Source of the DNA: Bigelowiella natans CCMP2755
Lineage: Eukaryota > Cercozoa > Chlorarachniophyceae
NCBI GenBank assembly: GCA_000320545.1
Contig: ADNK01002878.1
Span: 1-25,762, forward strand
Length of the DNA stretch: 25,762 nucleotides
Direction of reading: 5' to 3'
Shown here piece by piece: positions 9,605 through 19,906 of the stretch; the first letter of the stretch is position 1; the number at the start of each line of letters is the position of its first letter. Under the pieces are notes generated by a model. It saw nothing but the letters and a program-made list of their open reading frames with translations. It searched no databases and was not told the origin of the DNA. A program made the translations under genes and the position numbers.

Positions 9605-10959
9605 TCTAATATTCCGTTTATCTGCTGCTGTATAGCATTGATACTGTTCTGCTTTTTGTTCTTATATTTATTGTTCTTCCCGTTGTTGCTGCCTTGCCAT
9701 TTGCTGTTGTTATATCCTTGTCCTCTGCCTTTCTTTCTCTTTAACTTCTCGTAGTGTTCGTTGAGCTGCCTGATCGTCATCCTGGGTCGTCCTTCTTTCC
9801 TGTCTCTGCAGTCTTTAGCGGTGTGTTTCCCTTTACGTGAGCAGTATCCGCAACGTCGGTTACCTTCCCTGTCCTTGTACCAGTCTCGCTGCGGCTTAAT
9901 AGCGTTAATGTTTCCTATGCCAGGTACCTTAGGGCTGGTAAACTTGCGGTCCTGCTCCTGCTCGCGTAGGGATATAGCCTGCACTGCTGCCTCCATCGTG
10001 GTGTAGCCTTTCTCCGTAACGTAAGTGGATTCCTTTATCTTTAACTTGAACTCTTCAAACCTTGCCTGATCATCACCTGTGTTGTAATTAAAATCATGTA
10101 GTTCGTCGATCATATCCTGGAAGCGCGTGGCAAAGTCTCTAACAGGTTCTCTCTCATGCTGCATCATTGCTCTGTATTTTCTAATAGCCTGGGGTAGGGA
10201 GTTAGCATCCTGTTCATTTACAAAAGCCTTCATTATCGCCTCAACGTCTCGTAGCCCACTAACTGTAGTGTGTATTTTCTCTAGCTGCCTGATCCGGGTC
10301 CTGCCTGTCTCGTAAAGGTCCATGGCTTGCTTTATTATAGCTAGCCATTTGAGCTTGTCGTTTTCGGTGGGGTTAGGGGTAAAGTCGCAGAGTATACTCC
10401 TAGCGTTCTTCCACCACCTCCTTGCCTCACCTCTTTTCCCGTTGTATTTCGTTATCATAACCGGTGCTGTTTTAACAGACATGAACTGGGTGTTCCGCTG
10501 TACCGGCTGCTGCTGCTTGACGGTGCTCTGGGTCGTCCCCCGCGAGGCGCCCAGACCCCCGTCGTTCCTAAACAAAGCTGCCCACTCTGGAGGTAAGTCT
10601 GCTTCGTAATCCATGATGTCCTGCATGATAGCTGCCCAAACATCATGTGTCTGATACTTGTATTCTATCGATACTTTCAGTTTGGCGTAGTTGCTCGCCC
10701 TGGGTCGCAAGGCTCGTAATGCCATTACGACCTTCTTGCTTTCGGCGGCCACGTCCTCGTCGTCCGCCTCGTAGAAGTTCTCCAGTGCCTCTGCTGCTGC
10801 ATCTGCTTTCTTAATCCCGGGTGCTGGTCCCGGCGGTGCCTGTGGAGGTGTTCCTCCTCCTTCCTTAGCGTCCGTATCGCCCTTCCTTTCCTGTTTCTGC
10901 TCGTGCCCTTGCACGGCCTGCGAGCCAAAGTCCTGCTGTTCTTCTAGCTGCTGTGACAT
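9430..10959 (-). CDS. gag: Retrotransposon Gag, 3' end disrupted by inversion
   Basis: 509-codon frame starting at ATG 10959, only 39 bases inside the right LTR. The N-terminus is Gln/Glu/Lys-rich. The central part (about 160-340) has the helical pattern of a retrotransposon Gag capsid region, including IRKYRAMMQHEREPVRDFA. A single zinc knuckle follows at C370-x2-C373-x5-H379-x4-C384, one residue longer than the classical CX2CX4HX4C. A basic, Asn/Lys-rich tail follows. Native Gag ends about residue 478 (9524). The remaining 31 codons are the pol segment read in the wrong frame and strand, so the C-terminus and any Gag-Pol frameshift site are lost. Confidence 0.9.
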   Translation of the reverse strand: MSQQLEEQQDFGSQAVQGHEQKQERKGDTDAKEGGGTPPQAPPGPAPGIKKADAAAEALENFYEADDEDVAAESKKVVMALRALRPRASNYAKLKVSIEYKYQTHDVWAAIMQDIMDYEADLPPEWAALFRNDGGLGASRGTTQSTVKQQQPVQRNTQFMSVKTAPVMITKYNGKRGEARRWWKNARSILCDFTPNPTENDKLKWLAIIKQAMDLYETGRTRIRQLEKIHTTVSGLRDVEAIMKAFVNEQDANSLPQAIRKYRAMMQHEREPVRDFATRFQDMIDELHDFNYNTGDDQARFEEFKLKIKESTYVTEKGYTTMEAAVQAISLREQEQDRKFTSPKVPGIGNINAIKPQRDWYKDREGNRRCGYCSRKGKHTAKDCRDRKEGRPRMTIRQLNEHYEKLKRKKGRGQGYNNSKWQGSNNGKNNKYKNKKQNSINAIQQQINGILDHLKQAPTKTAVPATQDQDKPMTLDDIKNLGRGPKQGIARSHTVGFTLTSSRSFSPIS

Positions 10960-10977
10960 TGTTAGTCAAATCGTTTC

Positions 10978-10993
10978 CCGTGTGTGGAAGCCA
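10978..10993 (-). other. Candidate tRNA primer-binding site
   Basis: Reading leftward from the right LTR there is a 5-base spacer, then TGGCTTCCACACACGG. It starts with TGG, as expected for pairing to a tRNA 3' CCA end. The tRNA is not identified from the sequence. Confidence 0.4.
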
Positions 10994-10998
10994 AAGGT

Positions 10999-11324
10999 TG
11001 TTGCGCGTAAGGTGTTCACAGGCCGAGGCGCTACGTGCACAAGTAGGCAGGGGGGGGGAAAGGCACGTTTGCTTCCTTTTGAAGAGTTGTGTTTATTTTT
11101 ATTAAAGATTATATTTTTATTAAATCGTGCACTGCGTAATCATTCGCGAAGCTTTCGCGAATGCCGCCGCACGTGGGGCAGCACACTTCCGGTGTGCTGC
11201 CATGAGTCCCGCCGGAACCCACGTGCCTATGCTGTATTAATATCTACGTTATCTATATTCTATATCCGCGACAACCCCTTTGTTGTCGCACGTGACTTGT
11301 GCCCGCGTAGTGGTACGCGCTACA
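10999..11324 (-). repeat. Right LTR (5' LTR in element orientation)
   Basis: Identical by eye to the left LTR at 5338-5663 and carries the same three hairpins. In element orientation it is the promoter-bearing 5' LTR, followed by the primer-binding-site candidate and gag. The left-copy PPT and this PBS agree on element orientation. Confidence 0.93.
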
Positions 11325-11328
11325 CCGT
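11325..11328. repeat. Target-site duplication, right copy (CCGT)
   Basis: Directly follows the ...GCGCTACA end of the right LTR and matches 5334-5337. Confidence 0.8.
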
Positions 11329-12870
11329 TGAACTGCTTCAATCGTGCACTCATTCGTTCACTTGACACCGGAATTGCAACGGAGCGTGAAGAGCGGAGAC
11401 AGCAATGATGCGCAGACACCTTCCACATGCACACAATGACTGCACAAAACGTGCAAGCGTCACGTTGCTGTCGAGCAAGTTGGATGCGTCTCAATGTCGT
11501 CGTTGTCAATGATCGATGTGATCCTTCGTGTCGTGGCGTCGTGGCGATGACCAAGCGCGGCCATTCATCAAGTGCAAAGCTCGATCACTGAGCAATGCAA
11601 TTGAGCAAGTTCGACGCACAGATCAGGTCGTTCGTTTGGCCTTGCTAGCTTGGCTAGTTGGCGTGCATGCATGATTCTGGAATCCCAGAACAATTGTGCG
11701 TTGCACGACCACATTTTGGCATTGGGCGACCCTTCTAGCTAGCCAATGTGGTCCAGCATTGATCAAATTCAAGCATGTTCATGACATCCGTCTCACGCTT
11801 GCTGATCGCGTGCTAGCGTGGGATCGCCGGGATGCGACATGACGTCATCATGGGCACGGTTCATGCTGTGCACATTGACACACATGCTGGCATGCCAGCT
11901 GCAGCCGCCAGCATGCTAGCATGGCACATGGATTTTGTCACTTTTATCACTTCATTGCATCCGTTTTGCATTGCCAGATTGGCGCAAATGCGCACCACCG
12001 TACATAGCGTGTGCTTGCATGCATGCATGCCAGCTAGCGTGCCAGGCGGACACAACTCCGAAAAACCTGCAACGAGTGGCATGACCTCTCAATTGAGAGC
12101 ATTTATTTTGCGTTTTTGTGCTGAAATTTTGCAAGCATGCAAAGCCAGTGTGTGTGTGCACGCCCTCATGAGCTTGCAAAACTTGTGGCACAGCAAGTCA
12201 CAGTGCAACTGCGCTAGCTATTTCAGAAGTGGCAAGCATTTTCCGCTGGCAGGCGTTGAAAAATGAGGTTCTGAAGCTGGCATTCGAAAAAAAATCAAAA
12301 TTGAACTTCAAACAGGCTCCAGTGTGGAGTGTGCTTCCAATGTCCAATTGCAACGATTGAGCGTGCCAGGCTGTGCGCGCAAAGCATGGTTTGTGCAAAA
12401 CCCAGTCGTCACAGGGGTTGATGGAGTTGTGGAACATCGGAAAGACAAAAGACACAGCGCTTTGGCTGCGAGCCGTCTGCGTGCATTCCACAGTCGCAAC
12501 TGCGTGGGCTGGCATCCTTCGATTCTGTGTTGCGCAGGAACCATTCTAGCATTGTCGGTGAGCTACAACATCACAAGGGGTAGAGACACGCACGTACTAT
12601 GTAGTGCAATGAATTAGCATGCTTTGTCTTTAGTTAGACACGTATGTACTTTGGTCGTCATATCTGTGCTTTGTCTCAAAGCGCGTGGAGCGCATGGGCA
12701 CTTGCTGCAGCATGCACACAGCAATATTTTTGTGACGCCCAGCCAGCTCTTGTGAGCACATGCAAGCACAGCAGCTTAGCGCTACGATTAGATAGTCGAC
12801 ATCAATGTTACGACTATATTTGAAACATTAAATATAATAATCATTAATTTGGCTTGGAAGTAACCTAGAA
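11329..12870. other. Spacer rich in GCTAGC/GCATGC words, possible old repeat
   Basis: No gene is supported; open frames on both strands show no domain and no exon pattern. The stretch is crowded with short palindromes (GCTAGC, GCATGC, TGCATGCATGCA) and TTGCAAG-like words. One block near 11764-11800 has a diverged counterpart near 21589-21632, sharing an AAATTCAA word followed by ACATCCGTCTCAC. This suggests a decayed interspersed repeat. Confidence 0.5.
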
Positions 12871-13461
12871 CTACCAGACCTCAGTCCCTGGTATAACAGC
12901 ATCAGTACACTTCTTTGGATATGATTTCCTCCAGAGCCCGATTACATGCTCCTTTTTGCAGTTGGGATTAGTGAGCTTCTCGTTGCCCTTACATTTGTCA
13001 AGAAGAGCCAACGTTTTCTGCGCGAGCTTAATATCCATTGTTTTCGCATCCTCGGGGTATAGAGCCATTAAGCATTGCTCAAACGAAAGCTGTAGTAATT
13101 AACAAGACCATCAGGTACGACGAAGCACATTTTAATTTTCTTCCAACGCGCGCGCCCACACACATACGCACACGGACACCCACACGCAGACATTAAAATA
13201 CATATTATATATGTATATTTACCGCACGGGTCGCACCGCTTAAATATGCATATATATATATATATATATATATATACAAAGTTAATTGTCTTCTGCGTAC
13301 CCCAGCGACATTGATTTGGCAGTTCCAGATGGCCCTTCCTTTGCAGATGCTCGTGCGCTTGACGACTTGCGGGAAATCATACTTAACGTACGCGTGTCCC
13401 GTGGTCATAGCCCCATCTTCCCATTCCATTTCCGGCACACTTCGTCCTGAAAACGATATAT

Positions 13462-13492
<31 letters not shown>

Positions 13493-14902
13493 TATATTAT
13501 ATACATATTTATATATTATATTATATACATATTTATATTTAAATGTGGGTTTGCGAGCGTGCTTGTGTGTATGTGTGTGTGTGCGTGTGTATGTGTTTGT
13601 TTGTCAGTGTCCCACACCTTTCCAAGAGCCCTTGCACTTCGTCCACCCATCGTAGAAATGCGTGAAGATGCCAGTAGCGTTGCGTGGTGCCAGAATTGCC
13701 ATATCCCACCAGTGCAGGATCGACTTCGGAGTCTTCTGCATCAATCTAAGAAGAAGTAGTAGGAAGGCCGAATCAATCATTGGCGATTCCCCGCTGACTA
13801 CACAATAACATATCCGGAAAAGACAGGGTTGTGCTACTGTGCCAAGAATGTAGCAGGAAGTAGGAAATGACGTTTCTTTCTAGAGGTTTATCATTCAACT
13901 CACTCTTTGGCCGGCTTGACAGGCTTCACCCAAACGCTATCGGTACGTCCACGGAATACCGCATCGAAGGTTACGTTGTATTGCTTCTCAACGTCCTTAA
14001 CCTGCTGGACGCAGTCCCATGCTCCCTTCATCTGACCTGAGAATGATGTTCCCCAAAAATTCGAACGTTACTTCACATAGACGCACGTTATATATTGCGT
14101 AATCGTTATACATTGTGTCATCTATTTCTAGGAATAGAATATTGTGCATAGGTACAGTAGGGAGTTTTAACCTAGAGAATTTCTGAAAAGAGGAGGATTG
14201 GGCTGCTTCATTGCGTTTTTCCATGAGTAGTAAACGCCCATGTTTGTCTTCGGTACACTTTCAGCGTCGTAGTGACATGAAGATGCACTCAAGGAGAAGT
14301 CTTGCTCCTGAAGAACACAATTTAATCATTGACGCAAAAGCTCGCTGGAAAGAACGAAGACTGTCACGGAAAGTACCTCTTTATCGTAGATGATACTGCG
14401 AATTGGCCTGATGACCCTGAGTGCATGGTTGATTTTCTTTTTGCTCACCATCCCTTTATCCCCAAGATGGTCATCGTAGCGCTTCAGTATCGTAATCGCG
14501 TACGCATTGTCGGAGATTTTGTCTAGCAGATTCTGTTTACTGCACAGGAGGAAAAATACAAAGATAAGGGCCAGCCGACCGATGTTTTTGTGGGAATGAT
14601 TACATGCTAGTGTGGACGATAGGATCGACGAAGTTCCTGACAAGACCAACCACGCAAACTGCAACCAGAGGGCCCTTTGTGTAGAGAAAAGAGATTTGAG
14701 CCATACAGTAGCGATGAAACTCATATAGAAAAAAACTGACCTTGTTTTTATCGTTAGAAGGAAGCACATGCGGTGTGTGTTTATGAGCCTGTAGTGGTGA
14801 TCCACCACTATGAGCAACGTTCTTGAGAGAAGTTGTCAAGGTGGGGAGCGCAAGGAGGAGGAAGGCAGAAACCGGCGACATTGCAGCCGAGCCAGGAGCC
14901 AT
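12871..14902 (-). CDS. Secreted glycosyltransferase-like protein, 8 exons
   Basis: Predicted 385-aa protein. Minus-strand exons: 14902-14741, 14674-14604, 14539-14377, 14307-14172, 14036-13904, 13745-13618, 13446-13301, 13089-12871 (stop TAG). All introns are GT-AG and all phases agree. Residues 1-25 form a signal peptide with core SAFLLLALP. The mature part starts with a strand-like VAVCVVGLVRNF, then HALRVIRPIRSIIYDKE, a WDCVQQVKDVEK helix, FDAVFRGRTDSVW, and WWDMAILAPRNATG. This order (an opening AVC-x-G-x-R strand, a helix with Cys and Glu, then an R-x-D segment) resembles algal and plant uncharacterised proteins of the glycosyltransferase-like kind acting in the secretory pathway. N-glycosylation motifs NVT and NAT fit a lumenal protein. 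The exact family and donor sugar cannot be named. Introns 1-3 are 64-69 bases; introns 4-7 are 135-211 bases, and the last two carry AT or GT repeats. Confidence 0.82.
13090..13300 (-). repeat. Repeat-bearing last intron with (TA)n tract
   Basis: Intron 7 of the glycosyltransferase-like gene. It holds a TA tract at about 13249-13276 and a CA/CG-rich tract near 13146-13190. Donor GTACGC, acceptor TACTACAG. Confidence 0.75.
13447..13617 (-). repeat. Intron 6 with (TG)n and AT-rich tracts
   Basis: Contains a TG/GT tract at about 13564-13602 and a long A/T tract at about 13457-13545. Donor GTGTGG overlaps the edge of the GT-rich region, viewed on the minus strand. The acceptor is TTTTCAG. Confidence 0.75.
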
Positions 14903-15558
14903 TTTGAGAACTGTTATTCAGTTTAAGACGTTGCTTTAAAACATGATCATAATTTAAAATCTAGTCCGTTTTCAGATAATTTAAACGTAATTTTGGTCTT
15001 TGTTGATAAGGCTTACATGCCAGGAAAGATGTAGTTTGGAAATGGTTTCTGAATGATGCAGTAAGAGCGTGATACGCGCGGCACCAAGGGCATAAATTGG
15101 CTTTTGGAAGGCGAAATATCATTGTCGCTTATGTAAAATATGCATAGAATTGCTTTATTTGCTGTGCCATAACGATGCGTTACATTTTGCTTGCTTTGAA
15201 TCCAACTCGCACATGGTGTAAATCAAGAGAGTCACTCGAGATCTCTATTTCCTTTCAACCCATTTGAAACCGCTTTCCAATCTTTTAATTGATGACGGAG
15301 CAAGAAAATGGACTAGTTTTCTCATAAAGAGGAATTCTCATAATAGTGTATTGCGACAAGTATTTATTAATGTCGTAGATTGATTTTACCGAGAATTTTA
15401 GGATATGACAACACAATTCGACTTGAGTCGCGGTAACGTTAAAGCTATAGAACAGAAAGCTCCCCCCCCTCTCTACCTCACCCATACTACGTAAATTGAA
15501 AAACGAATATGATATAATTTCAAACTTCGAAATTTTTGATAGTTCATAACATAGGTTG
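14903..15558. promoter_or_regulatory. Shared upstream region of two divergent genes
   Basis: 656 bases between the start codons of the minus-strand glycosyltransferase-like gene (14902) and the plus-strand propeller gene (15559). Both products carry signal peptides. No clear TATA or CCAAT element stands out. A minus-strand frame covering 15285-15707 overlaps the first exon of the propeller gene and shows no domain. Confidence 0.45.
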
Positions 15559-18309
15559 ATGGCTCCGATGTCACAATCTCCAATTTCTGTGGGAGGAATG
15601 GCGACCCTGTTCCTCGCAACAGGAGTCGCTGCTCTTCGTCTCCCAACTGTAAAAACATACCCAGGGTATTCGCAAGTCACGAATGTTGCTGTTCCGAATG
15701 GAAACACTTCAACGATTAAGTACCTTGGCTCCTTTGACGATGCCGATTCATGCGAAAAGGTAAGGACATGAATCCTTACAACCTTAATTTATCATTGCGA
15801 ATTAAGTTATATTTGCTGATCACTGAGGCTCGTCCCCAGCTGTATCGAATATCTTCATGTGCTGACTTCCCTTGATTTGGTCATGTAAATTCTCACAGGC
15901 ATGCATCAACATGAATGATGAGCGATGCTGGAGTTACACATACTATCATGACGATGGGAGCAACTTCACGTTTGCAGGTATTGGTGTCCGAACTAAAAGC
16001 CACGCAATCTGCTGTTTCGATGGGCATCTTCGCCCCTCTTCCTAACTTTGGCTTTTCCGCCAATATTCCCCACTTCGTATATGCCCTCCTTCAACCTAAC
16101 CTAACGGTTCTTTCTTAGCGCAATGCTTCGGTCTTACTGCGCCCCGATTTTCGCCGACACCTGAGGTTTGCCCCAACCAATCCCCCCCCCCTCATCTCGA
16201 GCAAGCAACCCTCCGGCATCCCAAAACCTGTGCGATATTAAAGTAAGGAATTGTCTTTTTTTGCGCTTGCAGAACAACTCTTTCACCGGCGTTGTGGCTT
16301 GGAACTGCCGCGACGACTCCGATTGTAGCTTTAATGGGGTTTGCAGCAGCGACGGCGTTTGTGAGTGTAATGCAGCCTGGTCCGGAAACCGGTGCGAGAT
16401 GCTCAATCTACTGCCAGACGAGAGAAATTCGGTGATACAACAGCGCGTAGCAGAAATGATAACAACAGTGGTGATGATAGAGTGATAAGATTGATGATAG
16501 TATTAGCGAGGATGGCCTCATCCTTTTAACGCGCTGTGCAGGCATACAGAATATCGACTTCCAATACCATCCTAACGAACCAACAACAACATCAGGGATA
16601 CCGCGGAGTCGACGATGGTAAAAACACGTCGAGCTGGGGGGGGGCGGTGTTGAAGGGAGAGGACGGGCTGTATCATATGTGGGCAGCGGAGATGACGGAG
16701 CATTGCGGTATCGGAGCTTGGGCCCAGAACTCGAGGATCATTCGTGCAACTTCTAAGACTCCTGGCGGGTAAAAACTAATGTGTTTTATGAGGCGTTGGT
16801 GACTTTGCTGGCATTGTCGGAGCCACGCGGGCCCTCTGCTTTTCGAGATCGTTACTTGGTTTCCTAACGGCGCTGAGGCGGATATGAACGTGTGCGATTG
16901 CTGCTATTTCATGCAGGGCGTACGAGAGAGATCAAGTCGTATTCGATGTGTTTTCGCATGAGCCTGAAGGTGATGGGCCCGGGGAAGGGGGGGGGATTCG
17001 AAAGATGGATGGTTGTTAGGGTGAGGGCAATACAAACGGAAGTAATGTTTCTACGCCACTCACGATGATATTTGAGATGTGCTCGTTTCCTCCTCGAATC
17101 TTTGAACATCTCTTTCCCCAATTTCTCTAATTCCTGCTTTTTCTCTTGCTCGCTGGTGTCTTCCAGTTGTCCAAGGGCCCAATGGGGAGTACGTCATGTT
17201 CTACACGGCGCAAATCCGCTCGGAGCACGGAGATTGTGAGACCACTGACAACAACAACAACAACAACATCATCATCATCATCAGTGGCAAATATTCCCCA
17301 ATGACAGCTACACACGCAAACACGCCCAAGATGTTTAAATACACGCACGTTTCTTCACCAGGCAACTGCTGCCAGGAGGGGGTCTCCAAGTGCGATGGCT
17401 CGACAGGTGCCAGGCAGCTCAGTCAGACACACAAACGACGGGAATACTTCGTGCCTTCATCACCACCACCAAACAGCCCGCCATGCAACAACAACAACAA
17501 CATATTTACTACTACTACTACAACTACGACTACTTCCAAACGAGCTCTATACTGTGCTCTCTCCGATGGTGATGGCTGCTTTTGTGTGCATTCTTTCATC
17601 ATCATCATGATACTCATACTCATCATCATCATCATCGTCGTCGTTGTCATCGGCACCATGTTAGGCCCGAACGATTGCCCTTCAAAGCACACACTTCGTG
17701 ATAACGACCCGAGCTACATGGCGTATGCGCTCAAGCCGGAGGGACCTTGGTAGTAGTAGTAGTAGTAGTAGTTGTTGTTGTTGTTGTTGTTGTGAATAGC
17801 ACGTCGTTAATAAGTAGAAACATCCCGACATGCTGCAATGAGCCTCCATAAGCGATAACTGAGTGAGTAATGGTCATTCTCTCCTCCCCCCCCCCCCCTG
17901 CGTGTCCGTAGGTCCTCCCCACAACAGCTTTGGCCTGAGTACGAAGGCGCAGGTAACCATGATGCTTGCGGCGCTACCACTGCTGCTAAAGAGAGAGAAA
18001 GAGAGAGGAGAGAGAGAGAGAGAGAGAAAGCGGCATTAGACCATCGTACACCCTCCTCCTGCCTGTACTATTCACTCTATCTTTTCACTCTGTAAGCTCT
18101 CAATGGCTATAATCAATCACTTAACCGTGCCCCTCTCGTCTGATCGCATTTCCCCCTGCACCACTCGCTTTGTGAACCAAAGACACGAATTTCGCACCGG
18201 TGATACTGCCAAACGGCACCCTCGTGGCTATCTGGAGGACCTGGTAGTAGTAGTAGTGATGATAATAACAACAACAGCAGTAGCAATTTTGCTCTTTTAC
18301 AGTTTCTGT

Positions 18310-18344
<35 letters not shown>

Positions 18345-18393
18345 TCTCTCTTTCTCTCTTTCTCTCTCCTCCCCTCCCCTCGATCTCTTTCCC

Positions 18394-18432
<39 letters not shown>

Positions 18433-18520
18433 AATGCCCGTGCTCTAGGGAGAGTGTGAGAGGATCTCGATGCTACCTTGCGATTGGAGAAAACTGGTTA
18501 ATAGGCTCCTGCTGCACATC

Positions 18521-18558
<38 letters not shown>

Positions 18559-19767
18559 AACACACACACTCACAAACACACATCAACACACAAATCAGCA
18601 CCCATACCAACACATACGAGTCATAGTGGGAGTGGGAGATAGAGCGCTTCCCTGCAGCTCCATCCACGATTCCCGCATGTCGCACAACGAAATCAGCTTC
18701 GACTTTCCCTGTAGAAGAAGTGGTTTGCGAAGCACTAAATGTGAATGTAGGTTACATATTGCATCGCATGGCCTTGACTGTTTATTGCTTTGTACCAATG
18801 CAGGAACGACACGTCGACGTATCAGCAATTTGAAGTCGAGCTATTTCCTGACCTTGGTAGCTGCAAATAGTAGTAGAAGTAGTAGTAGCAGTAGTAGTAG
18901 TAGTAGTAGAAGTGGTAATAGTAGACCTGGCCCCCTTTCCTTTCATTGCAACGAGCTGTAGTAAGTCGTAGTAGCAGCAGCACCGAGTTGAACGTAGGGC
19001 AAGAAGAAAAAGACGCATGCCAGAAATCGCCCAAGATCGTCATTCCTCAATTGGCGATAACAATACTAATACCAAGAGTTGTTTCCGTTCCTTTCTCTCA
19101 GGAGCAGCTGGAACCGAAGATCCTTTCCTCTATATCGATGCGAAGGGACGATTTCATGGTAATAACAGGGATCATACGTTTTTTGGCATGATGTGCGTGC
19201 GTGTGTTGTGCTATATTCTATTGAGCCTCTTCCGGAGTTACGATAATGCGAGTGTGTTGTTGGTTGCTTGAGTTGTCATCGTCATCGTAATTCGCATTAT
19301 TCTTATAATCGTGTTGTTATCGTTGTCTTTTTTTCCATTACTACCACCACCATCATCATCATCATGGTCATCATCATCATTATCTCATCAACATCATCAT
19401 CGATGCAATCAAACCATCAGCCGTGTTCCACCACATGTACGGGACGGATACGTTGGACCACTGGTGGCTTCTTGCCGAGGTATATTATACCGATACCATG
19501 CGTGCATTTACACGGGGGTATGAGGGGGGGGGGGGGGGGGGGGATGAGAGAGGGAGAGAGAAAATCGACTTATATTCTGTGCATATACAGGGAGGTCACG
19601 CGTTTTCGGAAGATGGCATCAATTGGACATATACGGGTATTATTATTACTATGACTACCAATTAGAGGGAGAGATGAGATACACGTATCACACACAAGGA
19701 AGGAAGTAGTGCCGATTTGAAAACACCCTCTTTCGAACCATTTCCCCCCATTTATACCAACACATTT

Positions 19768-19815
<48 letters not shown>

Positions 19816-19862
19816 GGGGGGGGACAAACCTGAGACTTCACGGCTGCAAATTCTTCTCGTTT

Positions 19863-19906
<44 letters not shown>

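Larger units (their letters stand above)
5338..11324 (-). mobile_element. Ty3/gypsy-type LTR retrotransposon with internally inverted pol
   Basis: A 5987-bp element bounded by identical 326-bp direct LTRs and a CCGT target duplication. Its orientation is minus: a polypurine tract abuts the inner edge of the left LTR, a primer-binding-site candidate lies just inside the right LTR, and gag starts at 10959 reading leftward. The domain order gag, protease, RT, RNase H, integrase is that of Ty3/gypsy. The protease-to-integrase core (6311-9523) is on the opposite strand from gag and from the pol C-terminal tail (6310-5715). A 281-bp segment of pol is present in inverted copies at the two junctions. 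This copy cannot make a normal Gag-Pol from one transcript, although each open frame is uninterrupted. Identical LTRs indicate a recent insertion. Confidence 0.93.

Noticed and set aside
5338-11324. A genuinely ambisense retroelement with gag and pol on opposite strands as a normal design
   Set aside because: PPT, PBS candidate and gag agree on one orientation, a detached pol C-terminus lies on that same strand, and a 281-bp piece of pol is duplicated at the junctions. This is the signature of an inversion, not of an ambisense genome.
5338-11324. Two nested or adjacent retrotransposons in opposite orientation
   Set aside because: Only one pair of LTRs and one target duplication exist, there is one gag and one pol core, and the overlap is confined to 281 bp.
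11832-12617. Plus- and minus-strand frames in the GCTAGC-rich spacer as genes
   Set aside because: Cys/His/Ala-rich translations of repeated palindromic words; no domain, start context or exon structure.
14326-14450. An extra intron (GTGAGC donor) within exon 3 of the glycosyltransferase-like gene
   Set aside because: Removing it would delete the HALRVIRPIRSIIYDKE segment, which fits the family pattern, and the resulting phase gives a stop.
17201-17692. Minus-strand frames with Met, Leu and Val runs inside the propeller gene
   Set aside because: They are antisense translations of CAT, CAA and TAG repeats in introns.
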